NCBI RefSeq assembly: GCF_014649955.1
Contig: NZ_BMUA01000015.1
Span: 62,001-126,000 of the forward strand
DNA from: Streptomyces violascens
Lineage (GTDB): Bacteria; Actinomycetota; Actinomycetes; Streptomycetales; Streptomycetaceae
Length of the DNA: 64,000 nt
Direction of reading: 5' to 3'
The notes under the pieces are model-generated. The model saw only the letters and a program-made list of their open reading frames with translations, searched no databases and was not told the origin of the DNA. Shown here in pieces: positions 24,205-33,205 of this stretch. The translations under genes and the position numbers were made by a program. How positions within the stretch are numbered: position 1 is the first letter of the stretch; the number at the start of each line of letters is the position of its first letter.

Positions 24205-25104
24205 TTGACCACGCACGCACCGCAGGCGGCGCAGTCCGTGACGCTGCCTGCCTCACTGGACGAGGCCGTGGCGGCGCTCGCGGCCATGCCTGCCGCCGTG
24301 CCCGTCGCGGGCGGCACCGATCTGATGGCGGCCGTGAACCGGGGCCTTCTGCGCCCCGCGGGCCTGGTCGGGCTCGGCCGGATCAACGAGATCCGCGGCT
24401 GGCAGTACCAGGACGGCCACGCCCTGCTCGGCGCCGGTCTCACCCACGCCCGTATGGGGCGCCCGGACTTCGCGGCGCTCATTCCGGCGCTCGCCGCGGC
24501 CGCTCGCGCCGCAGGTCCCCCGCAGATCCGCAACGCGGGCACCCTGGGCGGCAACATCGCCTCCGCCGCCCCGACCGGTGACGCGCTGCCCGTGCTCGCC
24601 GCGCTCGAAGCCACCCTCGTCATCGCGGGCCCGGACGGCGCACGGCGGGAAATCCCCGTGTCGCACCTGCTGGCCGGCCGGGACATGCTCGCCCCGGCCG
24701 AGTTGATCGGATATGTCCGGGTGCCGCTGTTGCACGCTCCCCAAGTTTTCCTCAAGGCGACCGGCCGCACCGGCCCCGGCCGCGCCACCGCCTCGGTCGC
24801 CGTCGTCCTGGACCCGGCCCGGCGCGGGGTGCGCTGCGCGGTCGGCGCCATCGCGCCGATGCCGCTGCGGCCCCTGGAGGCCGAGCGCTGGATCGCCTCG
24901 CTCATCGACTGGGACGGCGAGCGCGCGGCGCTGGCCCCGGAGGCACTCGGCGCGTTCGGCGAGTACGTGGCCGCCGCCTGCATCCCGGACCCGGCGCCAT
25001 CCGTGGACGGTGCACCGCCACCGCCCCTCTCGCCGGCCGTACTGCATCTGCGGCGCACCGTCGCCGCGTTGGCCCGACGAGCACTGGGGAGGGCGCTGTC
25101 GTGA
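24205..25104 (+). CDS. Molybdenum-hydroxylase-like complex, FAD-binding subunit
   Basis: 299 residues from TTG 24205, with AAGGGG upstream; the frame is open further 5' but without family similarity. FAD-binding motifs of the xanthine dehydrogenase/CO dehydrogenase medium-subunit family are present: PVAGGTDLMAAV near the N-terminus and PQIRNAGTLGGNIASAAPTGD, which binds the flavin pyrophosphate. The C-terminal CO_deh_flav_C part is shorter than usual. It should pass electrons between the Fe-S subunit and NAD or a quinone. The stop overlaps the GTG of the next gene. Confidence 0.85.
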   Translation: MTTHAPQAAQSVTLPASLDEAVAALAAMPAAVPVAGGTDLMAAVNRGLLRPAGLVGLGRINEIRGWQYQDGHALLGAGLTHARMGRPDFAALIPALAAAARAAGPPQIRNAGTLGGNIASAAPTGDALPVLAALEATLVIAGPDGARREIPVSHLLAGRDMLAPAELIGYVRVPLLHAPQVFLKATGRTGPGRATASVAVVLDPARRGVRCAVGAIAPMPLRPLEAERWIASLIDWDGERAALAPEALGAFGEYVAAACIPDPAPSVDGAPPPPLSPAVLHLRRTVAALARRALGRALS

Positions 25105-26726
25105 CCGACCGGAACAACGAGCACGAGCCCGAGCGCGGACACGAGCACGGCTACGGCCAGGTGCCCCGGCACGGCGGCTGGGAGCCCGTTCCGCACGGCG
25201 GCGAGTACGAGCCCGACGCCACGGCCTTCGTCCAGCTGCCCCCGGACATGGACATGATGGGCGCCCCGCTGGCCGCCCCCGGCCACGGCTACGTACCGCC
25301 GATGATCGTGCCGCTCACGCCGGCCGCCGCGACGGACCCGGGCGCGACCGGCGTCTGGCGCATCCCGACCGAGCTCACCGGGCAGCCCACCCCCGACGCC
25401 GACCCGGCGCCGGGTGCGCAGACCGTGGTGTGGCCGGAGCCCGCCGCGCCCGCCCCCGTGCCCGCGACCCCGACGGAGCCCGCCCACGACCCGGCCGCCA
25501 CGGCCCAGTGGAACTTCGCCGACGAGCCCTCCCTCGCGGGCACCGGCCAGTGGACCATCCCGGTCGCCGAGGGTGAACTCCCGGAAGAATCGGGCGAGTT
25601 CACGACCTCCTCGCTGATCGAGCAGTGGGGCTCGACCCCGCCCGCCACCCTCCCCGGCGGCGCGCCCGCCCCCTGGGCGAACCAGCTGCCCGAGGCCCGG
25701 CAGCCCGAGCCCCGGCCCGAGAACCACCCCGAGATCCAGGAGTCCGCGGCCCAGGAGTCCGCGCCGCCCGCCGCCGGCATTCCGGATGTACGGGACGTAT
25801 CGGATGTCGCCGGGCCGACGGACGGCGCCGCCCGGCAGCCGCACCCGCAGTCACCTCCCCAGTCGCATCCGCAGCCGGAACCGGAAGCCGTGCGCGGGCC
25901 CGAGCCCCTGCAGGAAGCGCCCGCCGCCGAACCCGTACCCGAAACGGCCGAAGCACCCGAAGCGGCCAAGTCGCTCGAAGTGCCCGAAGCGTCTGAAGCG
26001 CCCGAATCGGTCGAACTTCCCGTGTCCCAGACCGAAGCCGAGCCCGAGCCGGATTCCGGGCCCGCGCCCGAGGTCGCCGACGACCCCGGGACCGACCCCG
26101 ACCCCGCACCCGAGCCCGTCGTGGAAGCGGCGCCCGCCCCCGACCTCGAACACCCCCGCGCCTCCTACGTGCTGCGCGTCAACGGCGCCGACCGGCCCGT
26201 CACCGAGGCCTGGGTCGGGGAGTCGCTGCTGTACGTGCTGCGCGAGCGGCTCGGGCTCGCCGGGGCCAAGGACGGGTGCTCGCAGGGCGAGTGCGGAGCC
26301 TGCAACGTCCAGGTGGACGGGCGGCTCGTCGCCTCCTGCCTGGTGCCCGCGGCCACCACCGCCGGCAGCGAGGTCCGTACCGTCGAGGGGCTCGCCACCA
26401 ACGGCGAACCCTCCGACGTCCAGCGGGCCCTCGCCGAGAGCTGCGCCGTGCAGTGCGGATTCTGCATCCCCGGCATGGCCATGACCGTGCACGACCTGCT
26501 CGAAGGCAACCACGCCCCCACCGAGCTCGAAACCCGCCAGGCGCTCTGCGGCAACCTGTGCCGCTGTTCCGGCTACCGTGGCGTCCTCGACGCGGTGAAG
26601 GACGTCGTGGCGGGCCGCGAGGCGGCCGGGGCGGTCCCCGCCGAAGAGGCCCGCATCCCGCACCAGGCACCCCCCGGGGCCGGCAGCGCCAAGCCCCCGC
26701 ACACGCACGACGGAGGCATGGCGTGA
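25101..26726 (+). CDS. Molybdenum-hydroxylase-like complex, 2Fe-2S subunit with long disordered extension
   Basis: 541 residues; normal small subunits have about 160. Residues about 1-350 are Pro/Glu/Ala-rich and look disordered, with a recurring short motif in which ATG/ATA/GTG is followed by one or two residues and W (ATGVWRIP, ATAQWNFAD, GTGQWTIP) and then PEAPEA-type repeats. Residues about 352-515 are a complete subunit: plant-type ferredoxin cluster C-x4-C-x2-C (CSQGECGAC) plus a later C, then the helical domain with CGFC and CGNLCRC. Start: GTG 25101, overlapping the previous stop. The extension may act as a tether or interaction platform. Confidence 0.85.
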   Translation: MTDRNNEHEPERGHEHGYGQVPRHGGWEPVPHGGEYEPDATAFVQLPPDMDMMGAPLAAPGHGYVPPMIVPLTPAAATDPGATGVWRIPTELTGQPTPDADPAPGAQTVVWPEPAAPAPVPATPTEPAHDPAATAQWNFADEPSLAGTGQWTIPVAEGELPEESGEFTTSSLIEQWGSTPPATLPGGAPAPWANQLPEARQPEPRPENHPEIQESAAQESAPPAAGIPDVRDVSDVAGPTDGAARQPHPQSPPQSHPQPEPEAVRGPEPLQEAPAAEPVPETAEAPEAAKSLEVPEASEAPESVELPVSQTEAEPEPDSGPAPEVADDPGTDPDPAPEPVVEAAPAPDLEHPRASYVLRVNGADRPVTEAWVGESLLYVLRERLGLAGAKDGCSQGECGACNVQVDGRLVASCLVPAATTAGSEVRTVEGLATNGEPSDVQRALAESCAVQCGFCIPGMAMTVHDLLEGNHAPTELETRQALCGNLCRCSGYRGVLDAVKDVVAGREAAGAVPAEEARIPHQAPPGAGSAKPPHTHDGGMA

Positions 26727-29041
26727 GCAACGACGCAGCCACCGCGACGGTCGACGGCGCCTCCCCGGCGGCGGCGCCGGAGCAGCAGGCGCCCGCGCAC
26801 GGGATCGGCGCGTCGCTCGCGCCGGTCGACGCGCGCGCCAAGACCGAGGGCACCTTCCCCTACGCGGCCGACCTGTGGGCCGAGGGCCTGCTGTGGGCGG
26901 CCGTGCTGCGCGCCCCGCACGCCTGCGCCCGCATCGTCTCGATCGACACCTCGGCCGCGGTCGCCATGCCGGGCGTACGGTCCGTGGTGACCCACGCCGA
27001 CGTTCCGGGCGACCCGGCGTTCGGCCGCCGCATCGCCGACCGGCCGGTCTTCGCCGCCGAGTTCGTACGCCACCACGGCGAGCCCATCGCGGCCGTGGCC
27101 GCCGACCACCCGGACACCGCGCGCCTCGCGGCCGCCGCGATCGCCGTCGAGTACGAGGTGCTCGAACCGGTCACCGACCCGGAGAAGGCGTTCGCGGCCG
27201 AACCGCTGCACCCCGACGGCAACCTGATCCGGCACATCCCGCTCCAGTACGGCGACCCCGAGGTCACCGGCGAGGTCGTCGTCGAGGGCCTGTACCGGAT
27301 CGGCCGCCAGGACCCGGCCCCGATCGGCGCCGAGGCGGGCCTCGCGGTGCCCCGGCCCGACGGCGGCGTCGAGCTGTACGCCGCCTCCACCGACCCGCAC
27401 AGCGACCGCGATCTGGCCGCCGCCTGCTTCGGCCTGGAGCCGGACCGCGTCAAGGTCGTGGTCACCGGCGTGCCCGGCGCGACCGGCGACCGCGAGGACC
27501 TCGGCTTCCAACTCCCGCTGGGACTGCTGGCGTTGAAGACGGGCTGCCCGGTCAAGCTGACCGCGACCCGCGAGGAGTCCTTCCTCGGCCACGCCCACCG
27601 CCACCCCACCCTCCTCCGCTACCGCCACCACGCGGACACCGAGGGCCGCCTCGTCAAGGTCGAGGCGCAGATCCTGCTCGACGCGGGGGCGTACGCCGAG
27701 GCCTCCTCCGAATCCCTGGCCGCCGCCGTCGCGTTCGCGTGCGGCCCGTACGTCGTGCCGCACGCCTTCGTCGAGGGCTGGGCGGTGCGCACCAACAACC
27801 CGCCGTCCGGGCACGTCCGGGGCGAGGGCGCCATGCAGGTGTGCGCGGCGTACGAGGGCCAAATGGACAAGCTGGCGGCGAAGCTGGGCCTCGACCCGGC
27901 CGAGCTGCGCATGCGCAACGCGCTTGCGACCGGGGATCTGCTGCCCACCGGCCAGACGGTGACCTGCCCGGCCCCGGTGGCCGAACTCCTCGCCGCCGTA
28001 AGGGACTTCCCGCTTCCGACCCTCCCCAAGGACGCCCCCGAGGACGACTGGCTGCTGCCGGGCGGCCCCGAGGGCGCGGGCGAGCCGGACGCGGTCCGGC
28101 GCGGCGTCGGCTACGCGCTCGGCATGGTCCACATGCTCGGCGCGGAGGGCACCGACGAGGTCTCCACGGCCACCGTCAAGGTCCAGGACGGCGTCGCCAC
28201 GGTCATCTGCGCGGCCGTCGAGACCGGCCAGGGCTTCACCACGCTGGCCCGCCAGATCGTCCAGGAGACCCTGGGCATCGACGAGGTCCACGTCGCCCCC
28301 GTCGACACCGACCAGCCCCCGGCGGGCCCCGCGACCCACGGCCGCCACACCTGGGTGTCCGGCGGCGCGGTCGAGCGCGCGGCCAAGATGGTCCGCACCC
28401 AGCTGCTCCAGCCCCTGGCGCACAAGTTCGGCATGTCCACGGAGCTGCTCCAGATCGCCGACGGCAAGATCACCTCGTACGACGGCGTGCTGTCCACGAC
28501 GGTGACCGAGGCGATGGACGGCAAGGAACTCTGGGCCACCGCCCAGTGCCGCCCCCACCCCACCGAGCCGCTGGACGAGACGGGGCAGGGCGACGCGTTC
28601 GTGGGCCTGGCGTTCTGCGCGATCCGCGCGGTGGTCGACGTCGACATCGAGCTCGGCTCGGTCCGCGTCGTCGAACTCGCCGTGGCTCAGGACGTCGGCC
28701 GCATCCTCAACCCCCGCCAGCTCGCGGCCCGGATCGAGGCCGGCGTGACCCAGGGCGTGGGCGCGGCCCTCACCGAGAACCTGCGTACGGTACGCGGCCG
28801 GATCCGCCACCCCGACCTCACGGGCTACGCCCTGCCGACCGCGCTCGACGCCCCCGACATCCGCATCGTGAAACTGGTCGAGGAACGCGACGTGGTGGCC
28901 CCCTTCGGCGCCAAGGCGGCGAGCGCCGTCCCGGTGGTCACCTCGCCGGCCGCGATCGCCTCCGCGGTCCGCGCCGCGACCGGCCGCCCGGTCAACCGCC
29001 TCCCGATCCGCCCCCAGGCGGCGGTGGTCCAGCAGGGCTAG
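26723..29041 (+). CDS. Molybdopterin-binding subunit homologue lacking the catalytic Glu
   Basis: 772 residues from GTG 26723, overlapping the Fe-S gene by four bases. It belongs to the xanthine dehydrogenase/CO dehydrogenase large-subunit family (N-terminal a/b hammerhead FPYAADLWAEGLLWAAVLRAPHA; Mo domains with GHVRGEGAMQVCAAYEGQMD; AVETGQGFTTLARQI). Two canonical sites are altered. The GGGFGGK loop is replaced by GVPGATGDRED, and the C-terminal GxGEP motif is replaced by GAKAASAVP, so Ala735 occupies the position of the base-catalytic glutamate. Either the subunit does different chemistry or it is inactive at the Mo site. Cytoplasmic; substrate unknown. Confidence 0.82.
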   Translation: MSNDAATATVDGASPAAAPEQQAPAHGIGASLAPVDARAKTEGTFPYAADLWAEGLLWAAVLRAPHACARIVSIDTSAAVAMPGVRSVVTHADVPGDPAFGRRIADRPVFAAEFVRHHGEPIAAVAADHPDTARLAAAAIAVEYEVLEPVTDPEKAFAAEPLHPDGNLIRHIPLQYGDPEVTGEVVVEGLYRIGRQDPAPIGAEAGLAVPRPDGGVELYAASTDPHSDRDLAAACFGLEPDRVKVVVTGVPGATGDREDLGFQLPLGLLALKTGCPVKLTATREESFLGHAHRHPTLLRYRHHADTEGRLVKVEAQILLDAGAYAEASSESLAAAVAFACGPYVVPHAFVEGWAVRTNNPPSGHVRGEGAMQVCAAYEGQMDKLAAKLGLDPAELRMRNALATGDLLPTGQTVTCPAPVAELLAAVRDFPLPTLPKDAPEDDWLLPGGPEGAGEPDAVRRGVGYALGMVHMLGAEGTDEVSTATVKVQDGVATVICAAVETGQGFTTLARQIVQETLGIDEVHVAPVDTDQPPAGPATHGRHTWVSGGAVERAAKMVRTQLLQPLAHKFGMSTELLQIADGKITSYDGVLSTTVTEAMDGKELWATAQCRPHPTEPLDETGQGDAFVGLAFCAIRAVVDVDIELGSVRVVELAVAQDVGRILNPRQLAARIEAGVTQGVGAALTENLRTVRGRIRHPDLTGYALPTALDAPDIRIVKLVEERDVVAPFGAKAASAVPVVTSPAAIASAVRAATGRPVNRLPIRPQAAVVQQG

Positions 29042-29937
29042 TGGTTCGGCCGGCGCCGGAGCAGGTCGACCACGCCCGTCAGGCTCTCCTCGGCACTGCT
29101 CTCGGCCAGGCGCCGCCGCATCAACGCGAAGTACGGAACGAGCAGTTCGGGGCTGACGCCCTGCTGCTCGGCCGTGTCGAGGAAAGTCGGGGTTCCGGCC
29201 ACCTGCATGCCGAGGTTGGAGACGACCCCCTTGGTGTAGTCGCCGCTCTTCAGGTGGTCGGCCGTCTGGTGCACCGACGGCGCCATCGCGACGAGCCAGT
29301 CGGCGAGCAGCGGGGCGAGCGAGGCGGGGTCGATGTCCTCCTCGCGGATCAGGGCGAAGGCGTGCGCGGCTCCCGCGAACATCCCGTACATGGCGCTGAG
29401 CAGCGCCACGTCGTGCAGCGCCGCGAAGCCCGCGTCCTCGCCGACGTAGGTGGTGCCGACCGGAACGGCCAGTGTCTCCCGATGCCGCTCGAACAGCTCG
29501 CGCGAGCCGCTGTAGAAGACGTAACCGCCCGCTTCGGGTACGCCGATCATCGGCGGTACGGCCATGATCCCGCCGTCCAGGTAGCGGGCGCCCCGCTCGC
29601 GCGCCCACGCGCCGCGGGCCCTGGCCTGGGCCGGAGTGCTGGTGGTCAGATTGACGAGGTCCTTGCCGGCCAGGTCCGCCCCCGCAAGGGCGTCACCGAC
29701 AGACTCGTCGTCCAACAGGCACGTGATGACAAGGGAGTTGGCCGCCACGGCCTCGGCGGCACTGCCGGCGGCCCGCGCGCCTTCGGCGGCGATCGTGGCA
29801 GCGCGGGCGGGGCTGCGGTTCCAGACGGTGAGCGGGTGCCCGGCGGCCAGCCAGGTACGGGCGAGGGCGGAGCCCATGGCGCCGAGGCCGAGGAGAGTGA
29901 GCGAGGGCTTCTCGGGGTGATCAGGGTGCTGTGTCAT
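29038..29937 (-). CDS. NADPH-dependent imine reductase-like oxidoreductase
   Basis: 299 residues from ATG 29935-29937; an upstream in-frame start at 29973 is possible. The N-terminal Rossmann domain has LLGLGAMGSALARTWLAAGH and VWNRSP, the NADP-type beta-strand. YLDGGIMAVPPMIGVPEAGG is the hallmark of imine reductases within the beta-hydroxyacid dehydrogenase superfamily. The helical C-terminal half forms the dimer and substrate pocket. It probably reduces a cyclic imine or related small molecule. Its stop codon shares the CTAG palindrome with the stop of the convergent gene. It is divergent from an HxlR regulator, which likely controls it. Confidence 0.8.
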   Translation of the reverse strand: MTQHPDHPEKPSLTLLGLGAMGSALARTWLAAGHPLTVWNRSPARAATIAAEGARAAGSAAEAVAANSLVITCLLDDESVGDALAGADLAGKDLVNLTTSTPAQARARGAWARERGARYLDGGIMAVPPMIGVPEAGGYVFYSGSRELFERHRETLAVPVGTTYVGEDAGFAALHDVALLSAMYGMFAGAAHAFALIREEDIDPASLAPLLADWLVAMAPSVHQTADHLKSGDYTKGVVSNLGMQVAGTPTFLDTAEQQGVSPELLVPYFALMRRRLAESSAEESLTGVVDLLRRRPNH

Positions 29938-30044
29938 GCGGTTCAGGCTCGCCGCGACCCGATGCATGATCAAGTACGCACTTGGGAGTGGGTGGTTACC
30001 CTGGGGTGAGTGAGCAGGTCAGAGCGTTCTGGAGGGGGTGGGGC
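29938..30044. promoter_or_regulatory. Divergent promoter of the imine-reductase-like and hxlR genes
   Basis: The 107 bases contain CAAGTACGCACTTGGGAGTG (29971-29990), in which the GTAC and the CACT/AGTG halves are the type of imperfect dyad used by HxlR regulators. The HxlR gene's own ribosome binding site GGAGGGGGTGGGG lies at the right end. Confidence 0.45.
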
Positions 30045-30359
30045 ATGACGACGCTGAACCGGCCGGGCGCGCCGGACGGGCACATCTGCGGGATCGACAC
30101 CGCGATGGAGGTGATCGGCGGCAAGTGGAAGGTGCTGATCCTCTGGGCCCTCCACGAACACCCCTGTCGCCGCTTCGGTGAACTGCGCCGATTGCTGCCG
30201 GGAATCACCGAGAAGGTTCTCGCCTCGCACCTGCGCGAGATGGAGGCGGACGGCGTGGTGAGCCGCGTCTCGTACGACCAGGTGCCGCCCCGCGTCGAGT
30301 ACGCGCTGACCGAGGACGGGGCGCTCCTCAACGAGGCGCTCGAACCGCTGGCGGCGTGA
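30045..30359 (+). CDS. HxlR-family transcription regulator
   Basis: 104 residues, standard length. The family signature C-x-ID-x-AMEVIGGKWKVLILWAL is followed by the winged helix RRFGELRRLLPGITEKVLASHLREMEADGVV and SYDQVPPRVEYALTE. A single Cys (residue 15, HICGID) sits where redox- or aldehyde-sensing HxlR proteins such as HypR and YodB carry theirs. It likely represses or activates the divergent oxidoreductase. Start: ATG 30045 behind GGAGGGGG. Confidence 0.88.
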   Translation: MTTLNRPGAPDGHICGIDTAMEVIGGKWKVLILWALHEHPCRRFGELRRLLPGITEKVLASHLREMEADGVVSRVSYDQVPPRVEYALTEDGALLNEALEPLAA

Positions 30360-30521
30360 GGCCGCGCGCGGGCGACGGGCCCGGCCGAGGTGAATCCCGG
30401 GACATGAGTACGGCCGCCGATTCACCCCTGAGTGCCCTCTGACGCAGAACCCGTGGGATCTCCCTCCCGTACGCTGACGGCAAAGATTCCGTAATGCACG
30501 CGTACAGAACGGGAGTTGGGG

Positions 30522-30881
30522 ATGGCGTCAGGGGCGGCGGCGCAGGGTTCGGGCGGCGGGGATCTCGTCGCGCACGCCGATGATCTCGGGGTGATCGGCT
30601 CGGACGCGCACAAGCTGTACGACGGATTCCGGCGCGACGGCGATCACGCGAGAGCGGCCACCTTCGAAGCGGCGCGGGCGCTCAGCGCGGACAACTTCAC
30701 CAGTGGCGCCGCCCTGATGAAGGTCCACGACACCTGGCAGAGCCAGTACACGACGCTCCGCGACGCCTGCGCGCAGATCTCGAACCACCTCGACTACTCG
30801 ACCGCCCAGCACGGGAAGGACGACGCGCGCGTACAGGGCGCCCTGGCGGCCGTCTCGGTGATCAGCGGCTACATCAACTAG
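30522..30881 (+). CDS. WXG100-like small helical protein
   Basis: 119 residues from ATG 30522 behind GGGAG. Predicted helical, with a central turn around KVHDTWQSQYTTLRDACAQI; the Trp with a following helix resembles the helix-turn-helix of ESAT-6/WXG100 proteins, although the exact W-x-G is not present. No signal peptide. It starts a three-gene run with a DUF6571-type protein (18 bases downstream) and a lipoprotein. This composition is common in streptomycete loci linked to type VII-like secretion, but no EccC-type ATPase is in the window. Confidence 0.65.
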   Translation: MASGAAAQGSGGGDLVAHADDLGVIGSDAHKLYDGFRRDGDHARAATFEAARALSADNFTSGAALMKVHDTWQSQYTTLRDACAQISNHLDYSTAQHGKDDARVQGALAAVSVISGYIN

Positions 30882-30898
30882 CGGACGGATAGCGGCAG

Positions 30899-33205
30899 TT
30901 GCTGAAGTACGCGGATGTGGTGAACGCGCCGGTCGACAAGCTCAAAACGGCGGTGGACGACTGGTCCGACATGGCGCGCAGCCTGAAGAGGCTGTCCGAC
31001 GAGGCGCACGACGGCATGCGGGTGCACGCCGAGACGGCCAGGTGGGCCGGGGTGAACGCGGGGGTTACCCGCGAGTTCGTCCGCAAGACGGTGAAGGAGT
31101 TCGCGGACGCCGAGCAGGAGGCCGAGGGTGTGCACCGGCTCCTGCTCGATGCGTACACGGAGTTCAAGAAGGCGAAGGACGGGCTGCAGGCCGTTCTCGA
31201 CGGCGCGGAGCAGAACGGCATCGCGGTCGACGGGAAGGGCCGGGTCGTGGCCCGCCACCCGGTCGCGGACGACGCTGCGAGGCGACACGACCCCGAGTAC
31301 GACGGGCTGGCGAAGGACATGAAGGCCGAGCGGGAGCATGTCGCGGCCTGGCAGCGCAAGGTGGACGCGCTGATCGCCGGGTGCGACGCGGCGGACGAGT
31401 CGCTGCGCCTCGCCCTGACGGCGAACCTCCCGAACGAACACGACTTCAGCGCACCACGGTTCGCCTCCCTGGACGACGAGGAGGCCGCGCGGGCGGTCGA
31501 CCTGGCGAAGCGCGTCACGGGCGAGGGCGGCACGGCCCGCAACGTGGAGGAGCTCAAGCAGCTCCAGACCCTGCTGGACGCGAACGCCCAGGACCCCGAG
31601 TTCTCGACGTCCTTCTACCGGCGGCTCGGCGCGCAGGGAACGCTGGGGTTCTACACCCGGCTCTCCCTCGACGCGACGGGCCTCGGCCCGGCGGGCCTGG
31701 ACCGGGCGGCGATGGTCCGCCACGTCCAGGACGACCTGGGCCCGATGCTGGGCCTCGCCACGAACCCGCACACCCCCGGCCACCTCGACGGCCCCTGGAC
31801 GACCGACCTGATGCGGGCGGGCCGCCGCCCGGTCGACGTCAGCGGTTTCGCGGGCGCGGGGACGAAGGTGTACGGGTACCAGGCACTGGGGGCGCTGCTG
31901 CGGCACGGCACGTACGACAGGGAGTTCCTGCTGCCGGTCGCCCGCGACATGGTGGGGTTCGAGCACCAGAACCCGAAGGTCTTCGAGCAGGGTGTACCGC
32001 AGGTCCCGGGCATGGCCCTGAACCTCGACCCGTCGGGCGGCCGGGGCTTCGACCCGCTGACCGGCCTGATGTCGGCGATGTCCAACAACCCGGAGTCGTC
32101 CGCGGAGTTCTTCAACGAGCCGGTCCGTTCGGACAGCGACGGCAACGGCCTGGTGACGGCGGACGACGCGGCGGTCCGGGCGCCCGGTGGCGGCCGGCTC
32201 AGCATGGTCGACCACCTCCTGGACAAGCCCCCCACGGACGACCGCTACGACGCCCTCCCCGACGCCCGCACCCCGTACCAGTCCGCCCTGGGCAACGCCC
32301 TGGAGGCAGCGGTCACGGGCCGCATCCCGGGCGACGAGACGGCGAAGCCGGTGGAGCACACGGCGGCGATGGCGAACGTGATGGAAAAGGTGGTCGCGAA
32401 GATCGGCGCGGATCCGTCCTTGATCCTGGGCGAGGACGATGCGCCGGGGAAGCTGGAGGGGCTTTCGGGGAACTTTGGGAATATGGCTGCGGAGTATATG
32501 GCTGATATTCAGGCGAGGGTCGAGAACGGGGCGGATCAGGCCAAGCCCTTCGGGGTGCTGGCGAAGTTCGCCGACACCGGACAGCTGGCCCATTTTCTGG
32601 GAGCCGTGGCCCAGGACCCCGATGCGTATGGCGCGATCACGAATGCTCAACAGGCGTATACGACACTGCTGGTGCGTGACGTGTTCGCCCACCCGGAGAA
32701 CCATGGCTCCGATGTGGGGGAGGCTATTCGCAATGCGGTCTACCCGGGGGGTGAGATCTCGGGAATCATGACCCAAGCCCGCGTCGAGGCGATTTACGAG
32801 AAGCATTCAGCGGCGGATGCCCAGTTCAACACCGCTGTCGAGGACAACGTCGAGTGGACGAACCGCATCATCGACGCGGTGGGCGCGAAATATGTGGAGA
32901 TGATTCCGGTTGGGGGCGACGCCGTGGAGTGGCTGAAGGAGGAAATCTCCAAGTCCTCCCTCGAGAACGCCCAGCAGGACTCCTCGGGGTTGGCGGCTCA
33001 GGAGGCTGCGACCGCGTACTCGCAGGCTGAGGAGAAGGTCAAGCGATCCGCGGCGGACGCCGTGTCGACCGCAGGCAGGAGCGCGGGTGCCGCGGGACAT
33101 GACGTCCAGGAGTACCGGGGCACGGCTTCCACCGGTGCCGCGGCGGGCCATGTCGCAGGCCGGAGCTTCCTGGCCAGCTCGACCGCCCCCGGCGGAGGGA
33201 AGTGA
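30899..33205 (+). CDS. Large DUF6571-like protein, possible type VII secreted factor
   Basis: 768 residues from TTG 30899, which fits the family N-terminus (MLKYADVVNAPVDKLKTAVDDW). The first 190 residues are a long helical hairpin with a W-x-G-like turn (ARWAGVNAGVTREF). The middle (residues about 200-640) is the conserved globular part found in related streptomycete proteins. The C-terminal 70 residues are Ala/Ser/Gly-rich with no recognisable toxin domain. From about base 32450 codon use shifts to more A/T in third positions, so the 3' third may have a separate origin. It overlaps the lipoprotein gene by four bases. Confidence 0.7.
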   Translation: MLKYADVVNAPVDKLKTAVDDWSDMARSLKRLSDEAHDGMRVHAETARWAGVNAGVTREFVRKTVKEFADAEQEAEGVHRLLLDAYTEFKKAKDGLQAVLDGAEQNGIAVDGKGRVVARHPVADDAARRHDPEYDGLAKDMKAEREHVAAWQRKVDALIAGCDAADESLRLALTANLPNEHDFSAPRFASLDDEEAARAVDLAKRVTGEGGTARNVEELKQLQTLLDANAQDPEFSTSFYRRLGAQGTLGFYTRLSLDATGLGPAGLDRAAMVRHVQDDLGPMLGLATNPHTPGHLDGPWTTDLMRAGRRPVDVSGFAGAGTKVYGYQALGALLRHGTYDREFLLPVARDMVGFEHQNPKVFEQGVPQVPGMALNLDPSGGRGFDPLTGLMSAMSNNPESSAEFFNEPVRSDSDGNGLVTADDAAVRAPGGGRLSMVDHLLDKPPTDDRYDALPDARTPYQSALGNALEAAVTGRIPGDETAKPVEHTAAMANVMEKVVAKIGADPSLILGEDDAPGKLEGLSGNFGNMAAEYMADIQARVENGADQAKPFGVLAKFADTGQLAHFLGAVAQDPDAYGAITNAQQAYTTLLVRDVFAHPENHGSDVGEAIRNAVYPGGEISGIMTQARVEAIYEKHSAADAQFNTAVEDNVEWTNRIIDAVGAKYVEMIPVGGDAVEWLKEEISKSSLENAQQDSSGLAAQEAATAYSQAEEKVKRSAADAVSTAGRSAGAAGHDVQEYRGTASTGAAAGHVAGRSFLASSTAPGGGK

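Noticed and set aside
26573..29608. Long open frame antisense to the Mo-subunit gene
   Set aside because: No recognisable domain; the sense strand encodes a complete subunit with translational coupling.
29973..30000. Earlier start for the imine-reductase-like gene at 29973
   Set aside because: It would add residues with no family counterpart and run into the divergent operator; 29937 aligns with the Rossmann fold start.
30389..30426. GGTGAATC/GATTCACC inverted repeat between hxlR and the WXG100-like gene
   Set aside because: Only eight paired bases with a 22-base loop and no U-tract; may be a weak terminator but is not supported further.
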